A stretch of 64,000 nt of DNA from Gallionella sp. Its GTDB lineage: Bacteria > Pseudomonadota > Gammaproteobacteria > Burkholderiales > Gallionellaceae. Below the pieces are notes generated by a model, which worked only from the letters and a program-made list of their open reading frames with translations, was not told the DNA's origin and did not search any database. The stretch is from contig JAQTLM010000011.1 in the NCBI GenBank assembly GCA_028714895.1, positions 1-64,000 of the forward strand. The letters run 5' to 3'. Positions 12,480-22,555 of this stretch are shown here, piece by piece. A program made the position numbers and the translations under genes. The stretch's first letter is position 1; each line of letters starts with the position of its first letter.

Positions 12480-14792
12480 ATGCCTTCCCGCCGCTGGCTT
12501 CTCCCGGTTCTTGTCGCGCTAACCCTGCTTTTGCTTCCGGCGATATTGCTTGGCCTGGCGGTTATGCTGGCTTATCCGACACTGCCTTCACTGGAGGCGC
12601 TTACCGATTACCGCCCCAAGATTCCGTTGCGCATTTACAGCGCCGAAGGCGTGTTGCTTAGCGAATTCGGCGAAGAACGGCGCGCTTTGATAAAAATTTC
12701 CGAGGTGCCCGATGTGATGAAAAAAGCCATTCTTGCAGCCGAGGATGACCGATTCTACGAGCATGGCGGCGTGGATTACATGGGCGTGCTGCGCGCGGCA
12801 ATTTCAAACTTCACCTCCGGCGGCGCAAAACAAGGGGCGAGCACTATCACCATGCAGGTGGCGCGCAATTTTTTCCTTTCCAAGGAAAAAACCATGACGC
12901 GCAAGTTCAACGAAATGCTGCTCGCCTTCAAGATCGAGCATAATTTGAGCAAGGACGATATCCTGCAGCTCTACTTCAACCAGATTTATCTTGGCCAGCG
13001 CGCCTACGGCTTTGCCGCTGCATCCCAAGTTTACTTTGGCAAGCCTCTCGGCCAAGTCACCGTTGCCGAGGCGGCCATGCTTGCCGGATTGCCCAAGGCG
13101 CCCTCTTCGTACAATCCGGTAGTCAACCCGAAGCGTGCCAAGCTGCGTCAACTTTACGTGCTGCGCCGCATGCATGAGCTGCATTTTATCGATGATGGGC
13201 AGCTTCAACTCGCACAACAACAGCCCATCGTGGCCAAGCACGGCAATCAGGAATTCGGCGTCAAATCGGATTACATCTCGGAAATGGTCCGCCAGGCCGT
13301 CTATGAAAAATACCATGAAGACACCTACACACAGGGTTTCAAGGTTTACACCACTATTCGCCAGCAGGATCAGCTCGCCGCGTATCAAGCCGTCCGCAAT
13401 GGCGTACTGGAATATGACCGCCGCCACGGCTACCGCGGTTCGGAAAGTTTTGTCGACTTGAAAAAAGGCAGCAGCGAAGAATATCTGGAAGAAGCGCTGC
13501 AGGATGCTGCAGACAACGATGACTTGATTCCTGCCGTGGTGCTGGAAGCATCGCCCCAGCTGGTTCGCGCCTATTGCAAGGGCGGGGAAATCGCCGAAGT
13601 CAGCGGCGATGCCTTGCGCTTCGCCCAGCGCGCATTGAGCAACAAGGTTGCCCTGAATCAACGCATCAACCCCGGCTCGATCATCCGCTTGCAGAAGGAC
13701 GAAAAGGGTGTCTGGCAAATAAGCCAGCTTCCGCAAGTAGAGTCTGCCTTTGTTTCTGCGGATCCGCGCGATGGCGCCATCCACGCGCTGGTCGGCGGTT
13801 TCAACTTCAACCGCAACCAATTCAACCGCATCACGCAAGCCTGGCGGCAACCGGGTTCGAGCATTAAGCCTTTTATCTATTCCGCCGCACTGGAAAAAGG
13901 CTTCACGCCCGCCACGGTGATCAATGACGCGCCCCTGATATTCGATGCCGAACAAACCGGCAGCGAACCCTGGCAACCCAAAAATTACGATGGCAAATTC
14001 GACGGCCCGATGCGCATGCGCCAAGGTTTGACCAAGTCGAAAAACATGGTTTCCATACGTATATTGCAGTCCATCACGCCGCAATATGCCCAAGACTACC
14101 TTACCAAGTTCGGCTTCGACGCGGACAAACATCCGCCTTACCTGACCATGGCACTGGGAGCAGGCTCCGTCACCCCCATGCAAATGCTGGCCGGCTATTC
14201 GGTCTTCGCCAACGGCGGCTTTCGCGTCACCCCTTACTTCATCCAGCGCATCGAAGACGCTCACGGCAATGTGCTAAACCAAGCCAAGCCAGTCATAGCG
14301 GGCGAGGGTGCAGACCAGGTCATTGATGTGCGCAATGCCTTCACCATGATCAGCATGATGCAGGACGTGGTAAGGCACGGCACCGCCATCCGCGCCATGC
14401 AGCTCGGTCGTCAGGACCTGGCCGGCAAAACCGGCACCACCAGCGATTCGGTTGACGCATGGTTCTGCGGCTTTCAGCCCACCCTGGTCGGCATCTCCTG
14501 GATGGGTTTCGACCAGCCGCGCAGCCTAGGCGACAAGGAAACCGGCGGCGGCGCGGCCCTGCCGATCTGGATGGGCTACATGGAAAAAGCACTCAAGGAT
14601 GTACCGCAGGCCGCTTACGCCATGCCGGACAATATGGTTGCCGTGCGCATCAACGAGAACGGGCATCGCGACGCAAACGGCTCGCTGTTCGAGTATTTCT
14701 ATCAGGAGAATATTCCGCCCGAACAGACCATGCCTCATGTGCCCAACGAAGAAAACCGGCCTGCAGACACCATCAAGGACCAACTACTCTAA
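12480..14792 (+). CDS. mrcA: Bifunctional penicillin-binding protein 1A
   Basis: A peptidoglycan glycosyltransferase/transpeptidase anchored in the inner membrane, 770 residues. It has one N-terminal membrane helix (about 8-35), a GT51 domain with the catalytic Glu in AAEDDRFYEHGG near residue 88, and a transpeptidase domain with SSIK (Ser460), SKN and KTGTT. The open frame continues 25 codons upstream, but ATG 12480 (MPSRRWLLPVL) places the membrane anchor as in relatives. It lies divergently from pilMNOPQ, a common arrangement in Proteobacteria. Confidence 0.96.
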   Translation: MPSRRWLLPVLVALTLLLLPAILLGLAVMLAYPTLPSLEALTDYRPKIPLRIYSAEGVLLSEFGEERRALIKISEVPDVMKKAILAAEDDRFYEHGGVDYMGVLRAAISNFTSGGAKQGASTITMQVARNFFLSKEKTMTRKFNEMLLAFKIEHNLSKDDILQLYFNQIYLGQRAYGFAAASQVYFGKPLGQVTVAEAAMLAGLPKAPSSYNPVVNPKRAKLRQLYVLRRMHELHFIDDGQLQLAQQQPIVAKHGNQEFGVKSDYISEMVRQAVYEKYHEDTYTQGFKVYTTIRQQDQLAAYQAVRNGVLEYDRRHGYRGSESFVDLKKGSSEEYLEEALQDAADNDDLIPAVVLEASPQLVRAYCKGGEIAEVSGDALRFAQRALSNKVALNQRINPGSIIRLQKDEKGVWQISQLPQVESAFVSADPRDGAIHALVGGFNFNRNQFNRITQAWRQPGSSIKPFIYSAALEKGFTPATVINDAPLIFDAEQTGSEPWQPKNYDGKFDGPMRMRQGLTKSKNMVSIRILQSITPQYAQDYLTKFGFDADKHPPYLTMALGAGSVTPMQMLAGYSVFANGGFRVTPYFIQRIEDAHGNVLNQAKPVIAGEGADQVIDVRNAFTMISMMQDVVRHGTAIRAMQLGRQDLAGKTGTTSDSVDAWFCGFQPTLVGISWMGFDQPRSLGDKETGGGAALPIWMGYMEKALKDVPQAAYAMPDNMVAVRINENGHRDANGSLFEYFYQENIPPEQTMPHVPNEENRPADTIKDQLL

Positions 14793-14800
14793 CTGCTGAC

Positions 14801-15409
14801 ATGACCAAAGAACACGCGCATAGGAATCATGCTTACAAACGCGACATGATGCGCGAGCAACTGGCGCATCAGGCCGCCAAGCTGATGGCCGAAGACGGCA
14901 TCACCGATCATGCTTTCGCCAAGCGCAAGGCCGCCCGACAGCTCGGCGCGGCGGGCACCCAGCACCTGCCCAGCAATCAGGAAGTGGATGAAGCGCTGCA
15001 CAGCTACCGCGCGCTCTACCAGCACGACAGCCACCCCGGCATCCTGCGCCAGTTGCGCGAAGAAGCACTCGCCACCATGCGAGTGCTGGCGGAATTTCAC
15101 CCCTACCTGACCGGCTCGGTATTGAGCGGCACGGCGGGCGCGCAGTCCGATATCAACCTGATGCTGTTTTCCGACGATGCCAAAGCCGTGCTGCTGTTTC
15201 TGCTCAAGCACAATATCGAATTCGCAGATGGGGAATGGAAGGTACGCGTGGGAGGGCATGAAGAGACCGTGCCGAGCTACACCCTGACCGGCGAATCCGG
15301 CATCCAGATACACGTTATCGTATTACCCGAGAACGCCCGCCACAGCGGCAGCCGCCACCCGGAGACCCATGCGGACATTGCGGCGGTGGAGGTGTTGCTG
15401 GCAGGTTGA
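14801..15409 (+). CDS. Nucleotidyltransferase-like protein of unknown function
   Basis: 202 residues starting MTKEHAHRN, nine bases after mrcA and probably co-transcribed with it. The N-terminal half is helical and charged (about 1-100). The second half contains GSVLSGTAGAQSDINLMLF (about 106-125), which has the GS...G...SD layout of the Pol-beta-type nucleotidyltransferase fold, but the second catalytic Asp of the DxD pair is Asn. A third acidic position could lie in the C-terminal part (IQIHVIVLPE). Either the protein is a degenerate, non-catalytic relative or the resemblance is superficial. The precise function is unknown. Confidence 0.7.
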   Translation: MTKEHAHRNHAYKRDMMREQLAHQAAKLMAEDGITDHAFAKRKAARQLGAAGTQHLPSNQEVDEALHSYRALYQHDSHPGILRQLREEALATMRVLAEFHPYLTGSVLSGTAGAQSDINLMLFSDDAKAVLLFLLKHNIEFADGEWKVRVGGHEETVPSYTLTGESGIQIHVIVLPENARHSGSRHPETHADIAAVEVLLAG

Positions 15410-15415
15410 TTGAAC

Positions 15416-15543
15416 GTAGGTTGGGTGGAGCGTAGCGATACCCAACAATTGCAAACGATGGGTAGCTTTGCATAGCCATCTGACTAGGCTGTCCAAAAAC
15501 AACAACCAAGTCATTGGTTATCGCGTCGCTCAACCCATCCTAC
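15416..15543. repeat. GTAGGTTGGGT...ACCCATCCTAC inverted repeat with nested palindrome
   Basis: The stretch opens GTAGGTTGGGTGGAGCGTAG and closes with an approximate reverse complement ending CAACCCATCCTAC, with a second ACCCAAC/GGGT pair inside. A 48-base copy of the surA/aroB palindrome (15474-15521) is nested in it. It fills the gap between the nucleotidyltransferase-like gene and the pirin. Confidence 0.55.
15474..15521 (+). repeat. Palindromic 48-nt element, copy 2 (intergenic)
   Basis: The unit begins AGCCATCTGACTAGG and ends CCAAGTCATTGGTTAT, exactly 48 bases, as in surA. TGACT pairs with AGTCA and GG with CC, around an A-rich loop. Here it is non-coding. Confidence 0.7.
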
Positions 15544-15559
15544 AAGATGGAGGTTTACC

Positions 15560-16258
15560 ATGATCACATTACGCAAGGCAGACGCACGCGGCCACGCCAA
15601 TCACGGCTGGCTGGAAAGCTGGCACAGTTTCTCCTTCGCCGACTACCACGACCCCGCGCATATGCGCTTCGGCGCGTTGCGCGTCATCAACGAAGACATC
15701 GTGCAGCCCGGCGCGGGTTTTGATACCCACAGCCACCGCGACATGGAGATCATCACCTATATCCTGTCCGGCCGGCTTAGCCACCGCGATAGCATGGGCA
15801 GCGGCGAGGACATCCATGCCGGCGAGATACAGCTGATGCGCGCGGGCAGCGGCGTCCAGCACAGCGAATTCAACCCATCGGACAGCGAAGCGGTGCACCT
15901 GCTGCAAATCTGGATCATGCCGGACGAGCAAGGGCTTGCGCCGGGCTACTGGCAGAAAACATTCCCGGATGAAGCGAAGCGCGGATGCTGGTGCCTGCTG
16001 GTATCGCCCGACGCGGCGGACGGTTCGCTGCGCATCCACCAGGATGCGCGACTGTCGGCGGCGCTGCTGGACGGCGCCGAGACGCTGGATTATCCCATCG
16101 CCGCCGGGCGCAAAGCCTACCTGCATGTCGCGCGCGGCAACCTGCAGGCCAATGGGCATGAGCTGGCTGCGGGAGATGCGCTGATGTATGTCGGCGAGGC
16201 GCGGGTCAGCCTCGCGGCGGGAAGTGATGCGGAGGTGTTGCTGTTTGATTTGGCGTAA
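15560..16258 (+). CDS. Pirin family protein (YhhW-like bicupin)
   Basis: 232 residues, with GGAGG six bases before the ATG. The N-terminal cupin carries the metal-site residues expected for YhhW-type pirins: a His pair in THSHRDMEI (about 56-62) and QHSEF (about 100-104). The C-terminal cupin is reduced. Family members include quercetin 2,3-dioxygenases and regulators; the sequence does not tell which applies. It is monocistronic between two repeat patches. Confidence 0.88.
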   Translation: MITLRKADARGHANHGWLESWHSFSFADYHDPAHMRFGALRVINEDIVQPGAGFDTHSHRDMEIITYILSGRLSHRDSMGSGEDIHAGEIQLMRAGSGVQHSEFNPSDSEAVHLLQIWIMPDEQGLAPGYWQKTFPDEAKRGCWCLLVSPDAADGSLRIHQDARLSAALLDGAETLDYPIAAGRKAYLHVARGNLQANGHELAAGDALMYVGEARVSLAAGSDAEVLLFDLA

Positions 16259-16562
16259 CCAAGAAACGTGCGCGTAGCGCACACAAAACCGCATTTCATT
16301 TTCCCCTGTGCGCCGCCGAGTAGCGCAGGCTGGTCAGGGGTAGTCGGCGAGGACTGTTTGAGCGCGTAGCGCGAGTTCCGCAGCCGCCTGACCAGTCGAG
16401 CAACGCAGGGAACCGCGCAGCGGCGGCAAACCGGGGTCGCCTTCTTTTTGGTTACTTTTTCTTGGCGACGCAAGAAAAAGTGACTAGCTGCCGGGCTACC
16501 CCCGGCGGTTTTCGATGGGTATCGCTACGCTCAATTCATCTACGCGAGCTACCGGGTTATCT
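16259..16562. repeat. Repeat-rich intergenic region with long hairpin
   Basis: These 304 bases hold no convincing gene. GC-rich inverted segments (GCGCGTAGCGC type) are followed by a hairpin whose 14-base arms (16451-16464 and 16471-16484; GTTACTTTTTCTTG and its reverse complement with one mismatch) enclose a GCGACG loop. Then come CCGGG/CCCGG segments and a second GGGTATCGCTACGCTC piece resembling 15416-15543. This type of repeat is widespread in beta- and gammaproteobacteria. It marks the left flank of the orphan gene at 16563-17258. Confidence 0.6.
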
Positions 16563-17258
16563 CTACAGGTATGGGCTAAGTGCAGCATTTATTGCCTTCA
16601 CACCATTGAGAGCATCTTTTAGCAACCCTAACGCAGACACACCGATACCATCGAACTGAAAATCAACCCAAACCGTCTTTGTAATTTTAAGCCGAGGACC
16701 AGGTACAGGCATTTGTGTGGACGGGTTCACTTGAACTCCACCAATGAATACACCATTTCCGAAACGAACACTTCCGGGATCCCACGAGACAGAACCGCCC
16801 CCTGTGATATCTGCTTGGACTCTGGTTGCCACCTCTTGCCGCGTTTGTGCCACGAGCGCCCCGTGCTTGTTTTCATTGTTTACTTTGTTAAAAGTACTCA
16901 GCCAAGCGTAACCGGTTTGGTACGGCTGACATTTCTCCAACTCTGTCCATACCGCAAGAGCTGAGCTGCTAAGGCCAGGAAACCACAATGCTGCTTGTGA
17001 AGCGAACTGGGATGCGTCGGGAAGAATGGGAAAGTAGAAGCGGCTTTTTGAATTCGCAGTTGGGCAATACTTCTCACGTAACCCGTGAGCAAGATAATCA
17101 AGTACAGAGCGAAGGTTTTCGCAGTAGTTCTTGATGTCCACTTGCAGGGGAGCCGCGATTGCCTGCTCATGAAGAGATGAGTCGTATTCCTTCATGATTG
17201 CCTGAAGTTGCTGCTCAGATCTTGTGAGCAATGCTGCAATATCGGTTTGTCGAGTCAT
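16563..17258 (-). CDS. Hypothetical protein, probably acquired
   Basis: 231 residues from ATG 17258 (MTRQTDIAALL). The frame opens 14 codons earlier, but that start would be closer to hemB and lacks support. I do not recognise the family. The N-terminal half is predicted helical (MKEYDSSLHEQAI, NYCENLRSVLDYLAHGL) with a later NKVNNENKHGA. The C-terminal half is Gly/Val-rich and beta-like (GSVRFGNGVFIGGVQV). There is no signal peptide or membrane segment. Codon usage looks visibly more A/T-rich than its neighbours, no Shine-Dalgarno is obvious, and the gene is flanked by repeats, so I infer lateral acquisition. Confidence 0.65.
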   Translation of the reverse strand: MTRQTDIAALLTRSEQQLQAIMKEYDSSLHEQAIAAPLQVDIKNYCENLRSVLDYLAHGLREKYCPTANSKSRFYFPILPDASQFASQAALWFPGLSSSALAVWTELEKCQPYQTGYAWLSTFNKVNNENKHGALVAQTRQEVATRVQADITGGGSVSWDPGSVRFGNGVFIGGVQVNPSTQMPVPGPRLKITKTVWVDFQFDGIGVSALGLLKDALNGVKAINAALSPYL

Positions 17259-17315
17259 AGAGCTAACGTTAAGTGGACACCCCAAAAAACCAGCAAGCAC
17301 ACGCCGAAGTGCCTG

Positions 17316-18477
<1,162 letters not shown>

Positions 18478-18479
<2 letters not shown>

Positions 18480-19074
18480 ATGCGCTTTTCAACCAGCCGG
18501 CAATCACCGCTTCCGCCTCTTCCGTGCCGATTTTTTTCAGGCTGGAAAACAACTGCACGGTGCACTGCGGAAAATGCTCGGCCAGATGGGATTTTACGCG
18601 ATTCAGGGTCAATGTGGCCTGCTGCCTGCTGAGCTTGTCCGATTTGGTCAGCAGGATATGCACCGGCTTGCCGGTCGGCGCGAACCAGTCCAGCATATTC
18701 TCATCCATCTCGGTCAACGGGCGACGGGCATCCATGATAATCACCAGCCCCGCCAGCTCCTCGCGGGTTTTCAGATATTGGCTCAGCAGCTGTTCCCAAT
18801 GCCGCTGTATATCCGGCGGCACCTTGGCATAGCCGTAGCCGGGCAAGTCCACCAGGAAGTTGTTGGCGCCCAGCGAAAAGTAATTGAGATGCTGGGTGCG
18901 CCCCGGCGTCTTGCTGGTGTAGGCCAGCCGCACATGATTGGCCAGCGTGTTGATCGCGCTCGACTTGCCCGCGTTGGAGCGCCCGACGAACGCCACTTCC
19001 CTGCCGCCGTGCTGCGGCAAATCCTTGATGTGGTTGACGGTGGTGTAGAACGCCGCCTGCGAAAACAGTCCCAT
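18478..19074 (-). CDS. engB: Ribosome biogenesis GTP-binding protein YsxC/EngB
   Basis: An essential TRAFAC GTPase that helps assemble the large ribosomal subunit. Its 198 residues carry G1 GRSNAGKS (31-38), the G2 Thr in TPGRTQ, G3 DLPGYG (about 76-81), G4 TKSD (about 143) and G5 SSLKK. The ATG overlaps the hemL TAA by one base (TAATG), so the two are probably translationally coupled. Confidence 0.95.
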
Positions 19075-20372
19075 TACCAGTTGCTGAAAATTTTATCGGC
19101 GGCGGCGACCGTCGCGGCGATGTCCGCATCGCTATGCGCGGCGGAGACAAAGCCCGCCTCGAACGCCGACGGTGCGAGATACACGCCTGCGTCCAGCATC
19201 GCATGGAAAAAGCGGTTGAACGCGTCCTTGTCGCAACTCATCACTTCGGCATAGCTGGTCGGCACGGCCTTGCTGAAGTACAGGCCGAACATGCCGCCTA
19301 TGGATTGCGCACAGAACGGGATGCCGTGCTTCTGCGCCGCTGCGGTCAGGCCTTCGGTGAGTTGTTTCGCCAGTTGCGACAGGCGTTGATAAAAACCGGG
19401 AGCCTGCACCAGCTTCAGCGTGGCCAGCCCGGCCGCCACCGCCACCGGATTGCCGGACAGCGTGCCGGCCTGATACACCGCGCCGAGCGGAGCCAGGCAT
19501 TGCATGATGTCGCGCCGCCCACCGAAGGCCGCCGCCGGCAGGCCGCCGCCCATCACCTTGCCCAGCGTGACCAGATCGGGCTTGATGCCGTAATGGCCTT
19601 GCGCGCCCTGCAGGCCGACGCGGAAACCGGTCATCACCTCGTCGAGAATCAGCACCGCTCCGTGTTTGGTGCAGAGCGAACGGAGCGCATCGAGGAATTC
19701 GCGCTTGGGTGTGACCAGATTCATGTTGCCCGCCACCGGCTCGACGATCACCGCCGCAATCTCGTTGCCCATTTCGGCGAAGGCGCGCTCCAATCCGGCG
19801 GCATCGTTGTAGTCCAGCACCGTGGTCAGCGCCGCAATCTCGGCCGGCACGCCGGACGAACTCGGCTGGCCGAAAGTCAGCGCGCCGGAACCGGCCTTCA
19901 CCAGCAGCCCGTCGGAATGGCCGTGGTAGCAGCCCTCGAACTTGACAATGCGCGAACGGCCGGTAAAGCCGCGCGCCAGGCGGATCGCCGACATCGTGGC
20001 CTCGGTGCCGGAACTGACCAGCCGCACCATCTCCAGGCTCGGCAGCAGCTTGCACAGCAGCTCCGCCATTTCCAGTTCGCTGGCAGTCGGCGCGCCGAAA
20101 CCCAGGCCCTGTGCCGCCGCGTCCTGCACCGCCTTGACCACGTCGGGATGGCAATGGCCGACGATCATCGGTCCCCATGAACCGACGTAATCGGTATATT
20201 TTTTGCCGTCCGCGTCCCACACGTAAGCCCCCTGTCCACGCTGGAAAAACAGCGGCGTGCCGCCGACCGAGCGGAACGCGCGCACCGGTGAATTCACCCC
20301 GCCCGGGATGACTTTCTGGGATTCGTCGAAGAGGGATTCATTATTGGAAACCTTGGGATTGTGCGAAGTCAT
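19074..20372 (-). CDS. hemL: Glutamate-1-semialdehyde 2,1-aminomutase
   Basis: A PLP enzyme that makes 5-aminolevulinate in the C5 haem pathway. At 432 residues it has the cofactor-binding [10 protein letters not shown] and the Schiff-base lysine in [10 protein letters not shown] (about residue 270). It starts [15 protein letters not shown] and shows the [11 protein letters not shown] substrate loop. Its product feeds HemB, encoded downstream. Confidence 0.96.
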   Translation of the reverse strand: MTSHNPKVSNNESLFDESQKVIPGGVNSPVRAFRSVGGTPLFFQRGQGAYVWDADGKKYTDYVGSWGPMIVGHCHPDVVKAVQDAAAQGLGFGAPTASELEMAELLCKLLPSLEMVRLVSSGTEATMSAIRLARGFTGRSRIVKFEGCYHGHSDGLLVKAGSGALTFGQPSSSGVPAEIAALTTVLDYNDAAGLERAFAEMGNEIAAVIVEPVAGNMNLVTPKREFLDALRSLCTKHGAVLILDEVMTGFRVGLQGAQGHYGIKPDLVTLGKVMGGGLPAAAFGGRRDIMQCLAPLGAVYQAGTLSGNPVAVAAGLATLKLVQAPGFYQRLSQLAKQLTEGLTAAAQKHGIPFCAQSIGGMFGLYFSKAVPTSYAEVMSCDKDAFNRFFHAMLDAGVYLAPSAFEAGFVSAAHSDADIAATVAAADKIFSNW

Positions 20373-20395
20373 GTTGCGTCTTTCTGCTAAAAAAT

Positions 20396-21031
20396 TCAGG
20401 GATAGTCCAAAGTTGAAAACTGCCGTGCCGCATGCTGAATGTCCGGCGCGGCAAATACCGCCGAAATCACCGCCAGCGCATTTGCGCCCGCTTCAAGCAA
20501 CTGTGCGCCGTTTTGTGCGTCGATGCCGCCGATCGCGACCAGCGGCACCGCCAACTCGCGGCGCGCCTGCCGCAATAAATCCGGCGTGGCTGCCACGGCA
20601 TCGGGCTTCACCGTGGAGGCAAAAAAACTGCCGAACGCCACGTAATCTGCGCCCAACCTTACCGCCTCATGCGCCGATGCCAGGCGATTATAGCAAGACA
20701 CGCCGATCAGCCTGCCGCTGCCCAGCAACGCGCGTGCATCCGCCACGCTGCCGTCCGCACCGCCCATATGCACGCCGTCCGCCGCCACTTGCTGCGCCAA
20801 TAGCGCGTCGTCGTTGATGATCAGCGGCACGGCAAATTCGTGCGTCAGTTCGCGCAACGCTTCGGCTTGCTCCTGGCGCAATGCCGCAACGGCGATCTTG
20901 TTGCGATACTGCACTACCCGCGCCCCGCCCAGCAACGCCAGACGCACCTTGCGCAGCAACTCCGCCGTATTCAACTCGTCCGGCGTAATTACATACAACC
21001 CGCTAATTCGGGCGTTCAGGTTTTGGCTCAT
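20396..21031 (-). CDS. thiE: Thiamine-phosphate synthase
   Basis: Joins HMP-PP and thiazole phosphate. A 211-residue TIM-barrel with YRNK (pyrophosphate loop), INDD and GVHMG motifs and a C-terminal VAIGGI phosphate site. I start at ATG 21031 ([18 protein letters not shown]), which overlaps the thiD 3' end by 29 bases in another frame; the longer open frame upstream would add sequence not seen in the family. Confidence 0.92.
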   Translation of the reverse strand: MSQNLNARISGLYVITPDELNTAELLRKVRLALLGGARVVQYRNKIAVAALRQEQAEALRELTHEFAVPLIINDDALLAQQVAADGVHMGGADGSVADARALLGSGRLIGVSCYNRLASAHEAVRLGADYVAFGSFFASTVKPDAVAATPDLLRQARRELAVPLVAIGGIDAQNGAQLLEAGANALAVISAVFAAPDIQHAARQFSTLDYP

Positions 21032-21842
21032 CCTCTTCGCCGCGCGCCCAGAATAAACGATCCGGGATATGCTGCCCCATGCCGGGACGGAAGCCGGCAT
21101 TCAGGGTTTGCCAAGTGTATTCCTGCGCCTCCTTGACCGCCTCCGGCACGTCCACGCCCTGCGCCAGCAGCGCGGCGATCGCGGCGGACAAGGTGCAGCC
21201 GGAGCCGTGATAAATTCCCGGCAGGCGCGCCCAGCTATCGCTGCTTATGACCCCGCGCTCGCCGTACAAGGTATTGATGACCTTGGGCGTTTGTTCGTGT
21301 GTGCCGGTAATCAGCACATACTCGCAACCCATTTGCAGCAGGCGCTTGGCGCATTCTTCCAAGGTCGGGTCGTCCTCTTCATTGTCTTCATCCAGCGCGA
21401 GACGGCGCGCCTCAATGCTGTTCGGCGTGATAATGGTGCTCTGCGGAATCAGCAACTCACGCATCGCATCCAGCATATCTTCGTCCGCCAACTCGTCGCC
21501 GCGTCCCGATGACAATACCGGATCAAGCACCAACGGGACATCCGGGTAATCCGCCAGCACTTCGGCGATTGCCGCGATGTTCTCCACGCTGCCGAGCAGG
21601 CCGATCTTGAACGCCGCCACCGGCACGTCCTCCAGCATCGCGCGCGCCTGATCCACCACCCATTCCGGATCGATCGGCAGCACATCGTCCACCCCGCTGG
21701 TATCCTGCACGGTGATGGCCGTGACCACCGATAACGGATGGCAGCCCATACTGGAAATAGTCAGCAGGTCAGCCTGCAAACCGGCTCCGCCGCTCGGATC
21801 GGTGGCGGCAAAGCTCATTACTAGAGGGAATGGTTCGGGCAT
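21003..21842 (-). CDS. thiD: Hydroxymethylpyrimidine/phosphomethylpyrimidine kinase
   Basis: Phosphorylates HMP and HMP-P for thiamine synthesis. A ribokinase-fold protein of 279 residues with FAATDPSGGAGLQADL at the N-terminus, the kinase anion-hole signature IYHGSGCTLSAAIA and a KIGLLGS strand. It has a longer acidic loop (DEDNEEDDPTLEE) and a charged C-terminus. It precedes and overlaps thiE. No TPP riboswitch is visible in the short leader. Confidence 0.93.
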   Translation of the reverse strand: MPEPFPLVMSFAATDPSGGAGLQADLLTISSMGCHPLSVVTAITVQDTSGVDDVLPIDPEWVVDQARAMLEDVPVAAFKIGLLGSVENIAAIAEVLADYPDVPLVLDPVLSSGRGDELADEDMLDAMRELLIPQSTIITPNSIEARRLALDEDNEEDDPTLEECAKRLLQMGCEYVLITGTHEQTPKVINTLYGERGVISSDSWARLPGIYHGSGCTLSAAIAALLAQGVDVPEAVKEAQEYTWQTLNAGFRPGMGQHIPDRLFWARGEEDEPKPERPN

Positions 21843-21854
21843 GATGTGGGCAAT

Positions 21855-21886
21855 GGTAAAATGCGCTTCCGGGCAGGTATTTTACC
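21855..21886. promoter_or_regulatory. Dyad in the thiD-gloA divergent promoter region
   Basis: GGTAAAAT (21855-21862) and ATTTTACC (21879-21886) form a perfect 8-base inverted repeat 16 bases apart, between the divergent thiD and gloA starts. Each arm contains a TAAAAT that could act as a -10 on its own strand, so the symmetry may be two face-to-face promoters or an operator. Confidence 0.35.
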
Positions 21887-21938
21887 CTATATGCCCGCAA
21901 CTGAATAACCTAAAGGCAATTGAAATGGCGGAATCCTG

Positions 21939-22322
21939 ATGCGTATCCTGCACACCATGCTGCGCGTGGCCGATCTGGAAAAATCGCTCGCTTTCTATAC
22001 AGGCGTGCTCGACATGAAATTGCTGCGCCGTACCGACTATCCCGAAGGAAAGTTTACCCTGGCCTTTGTCGGCTTCGACGACGAAGCGCATGGCGCGGTG
22101 ATCGAGTTGACGCACAACTGGGGCGTGGAAAAATACGAACTCGGCAATGCCTTCGGCCACATCGCTATCGAGGTGGCAGACGCCTACGCCGCCTGTGAAA
22201 AAATCAAACAGCGCGGCGGCAAAGTGGTGCGCGAAGCCGGAGCGATGAAACACGGCAGCACCGTGATTGCGTTTGCCGAAGACCCGGATGGATACAAGAT
22301 CGAACTGATCCAGAAAAAGTGA
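21939..22322 (+). CDS. gloA: Lactoylglutathione lyase (glyoxalase I)
   Basis: Isomerises the methylglyoxal-glutathione hemithioacetal to S-lactoylglutathione. Its 127 residues carry all four metal ligands: His5 (RILHTM), Glu in VIELTHN (about 56), His in GHIAIEV (about 74) and Glu in YKIELIQ (about 122). The length is that of the Ni-type bacterial enzyme. Confidence 0.95.
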   Translation: MRILHTMLRVADLEKSLAFYTGVLDMKLLRRTDYPEGKFTLAFVGFDDEAHGAVIELTHNWGVEKYELGNAFGHIAIEVADAYAACEKIKQRGGKVVREAGAMKHGSTVIAFAEDPDGYKIELIQKK

Positions 22323-22368
22323 CCTGCATTCGCCGCGCTAACCTGCGATGAACCAAAAAACGTAGTCG

Positions 22369-22530
22369 TCCACGAAAATCACGAAATGGTTTAGGCAGGC
22401 ATTTCGCCGCAAGGCGGAAGCTCGCAAAATATTCAGAACGATAGCAAATTCTGGATTGCCATCCAAACTGCGGCTCGCAATGTAAAACAATATTTTGATT
22501 TGTTTCGTGAATTTGGTACTTTTCGTGGAT
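22369..22530. repeat. Inverted-repeat-bounded intergenic element
   Basis: The gap between gloA and nodI is bounded by TCCACGAAAATCACGAAA on the left and an interrupted reverse complement on the right (TTTCGTGA at 22503, TTTCGTGGA at 22521). No open frame with coding character lies inside. It resembles the common TTCGTG/CACGAA repeats of proteobacterial intergenic regions. Confidence 0.4.
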
Positions 22531-22555
22531 AAAAAGTCTTTTCAGGATGAATGAA

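Noticed and set aside
17240..17310. Possible integron cassette boundary (TAACGTTAG-like) before the orphan gene
   Set aside because: The core GTTAGCT does not fit GTTRRRY, no folded attC-like site is found at the other end of the gene, and there is no integrase in the window.
19132..20220. Long open frames within and opposite hemL
   Set aside because: They lie fully inside hemL in other frames, with Arg/Gly/Ala-rich translations typical of high-GC shadows.
21843..21938. TPP riboswitch upstream of thiD
   Set aside because: The leader is too short and lacks the conserved CTGAGA and ACCTGA thi-box elements.
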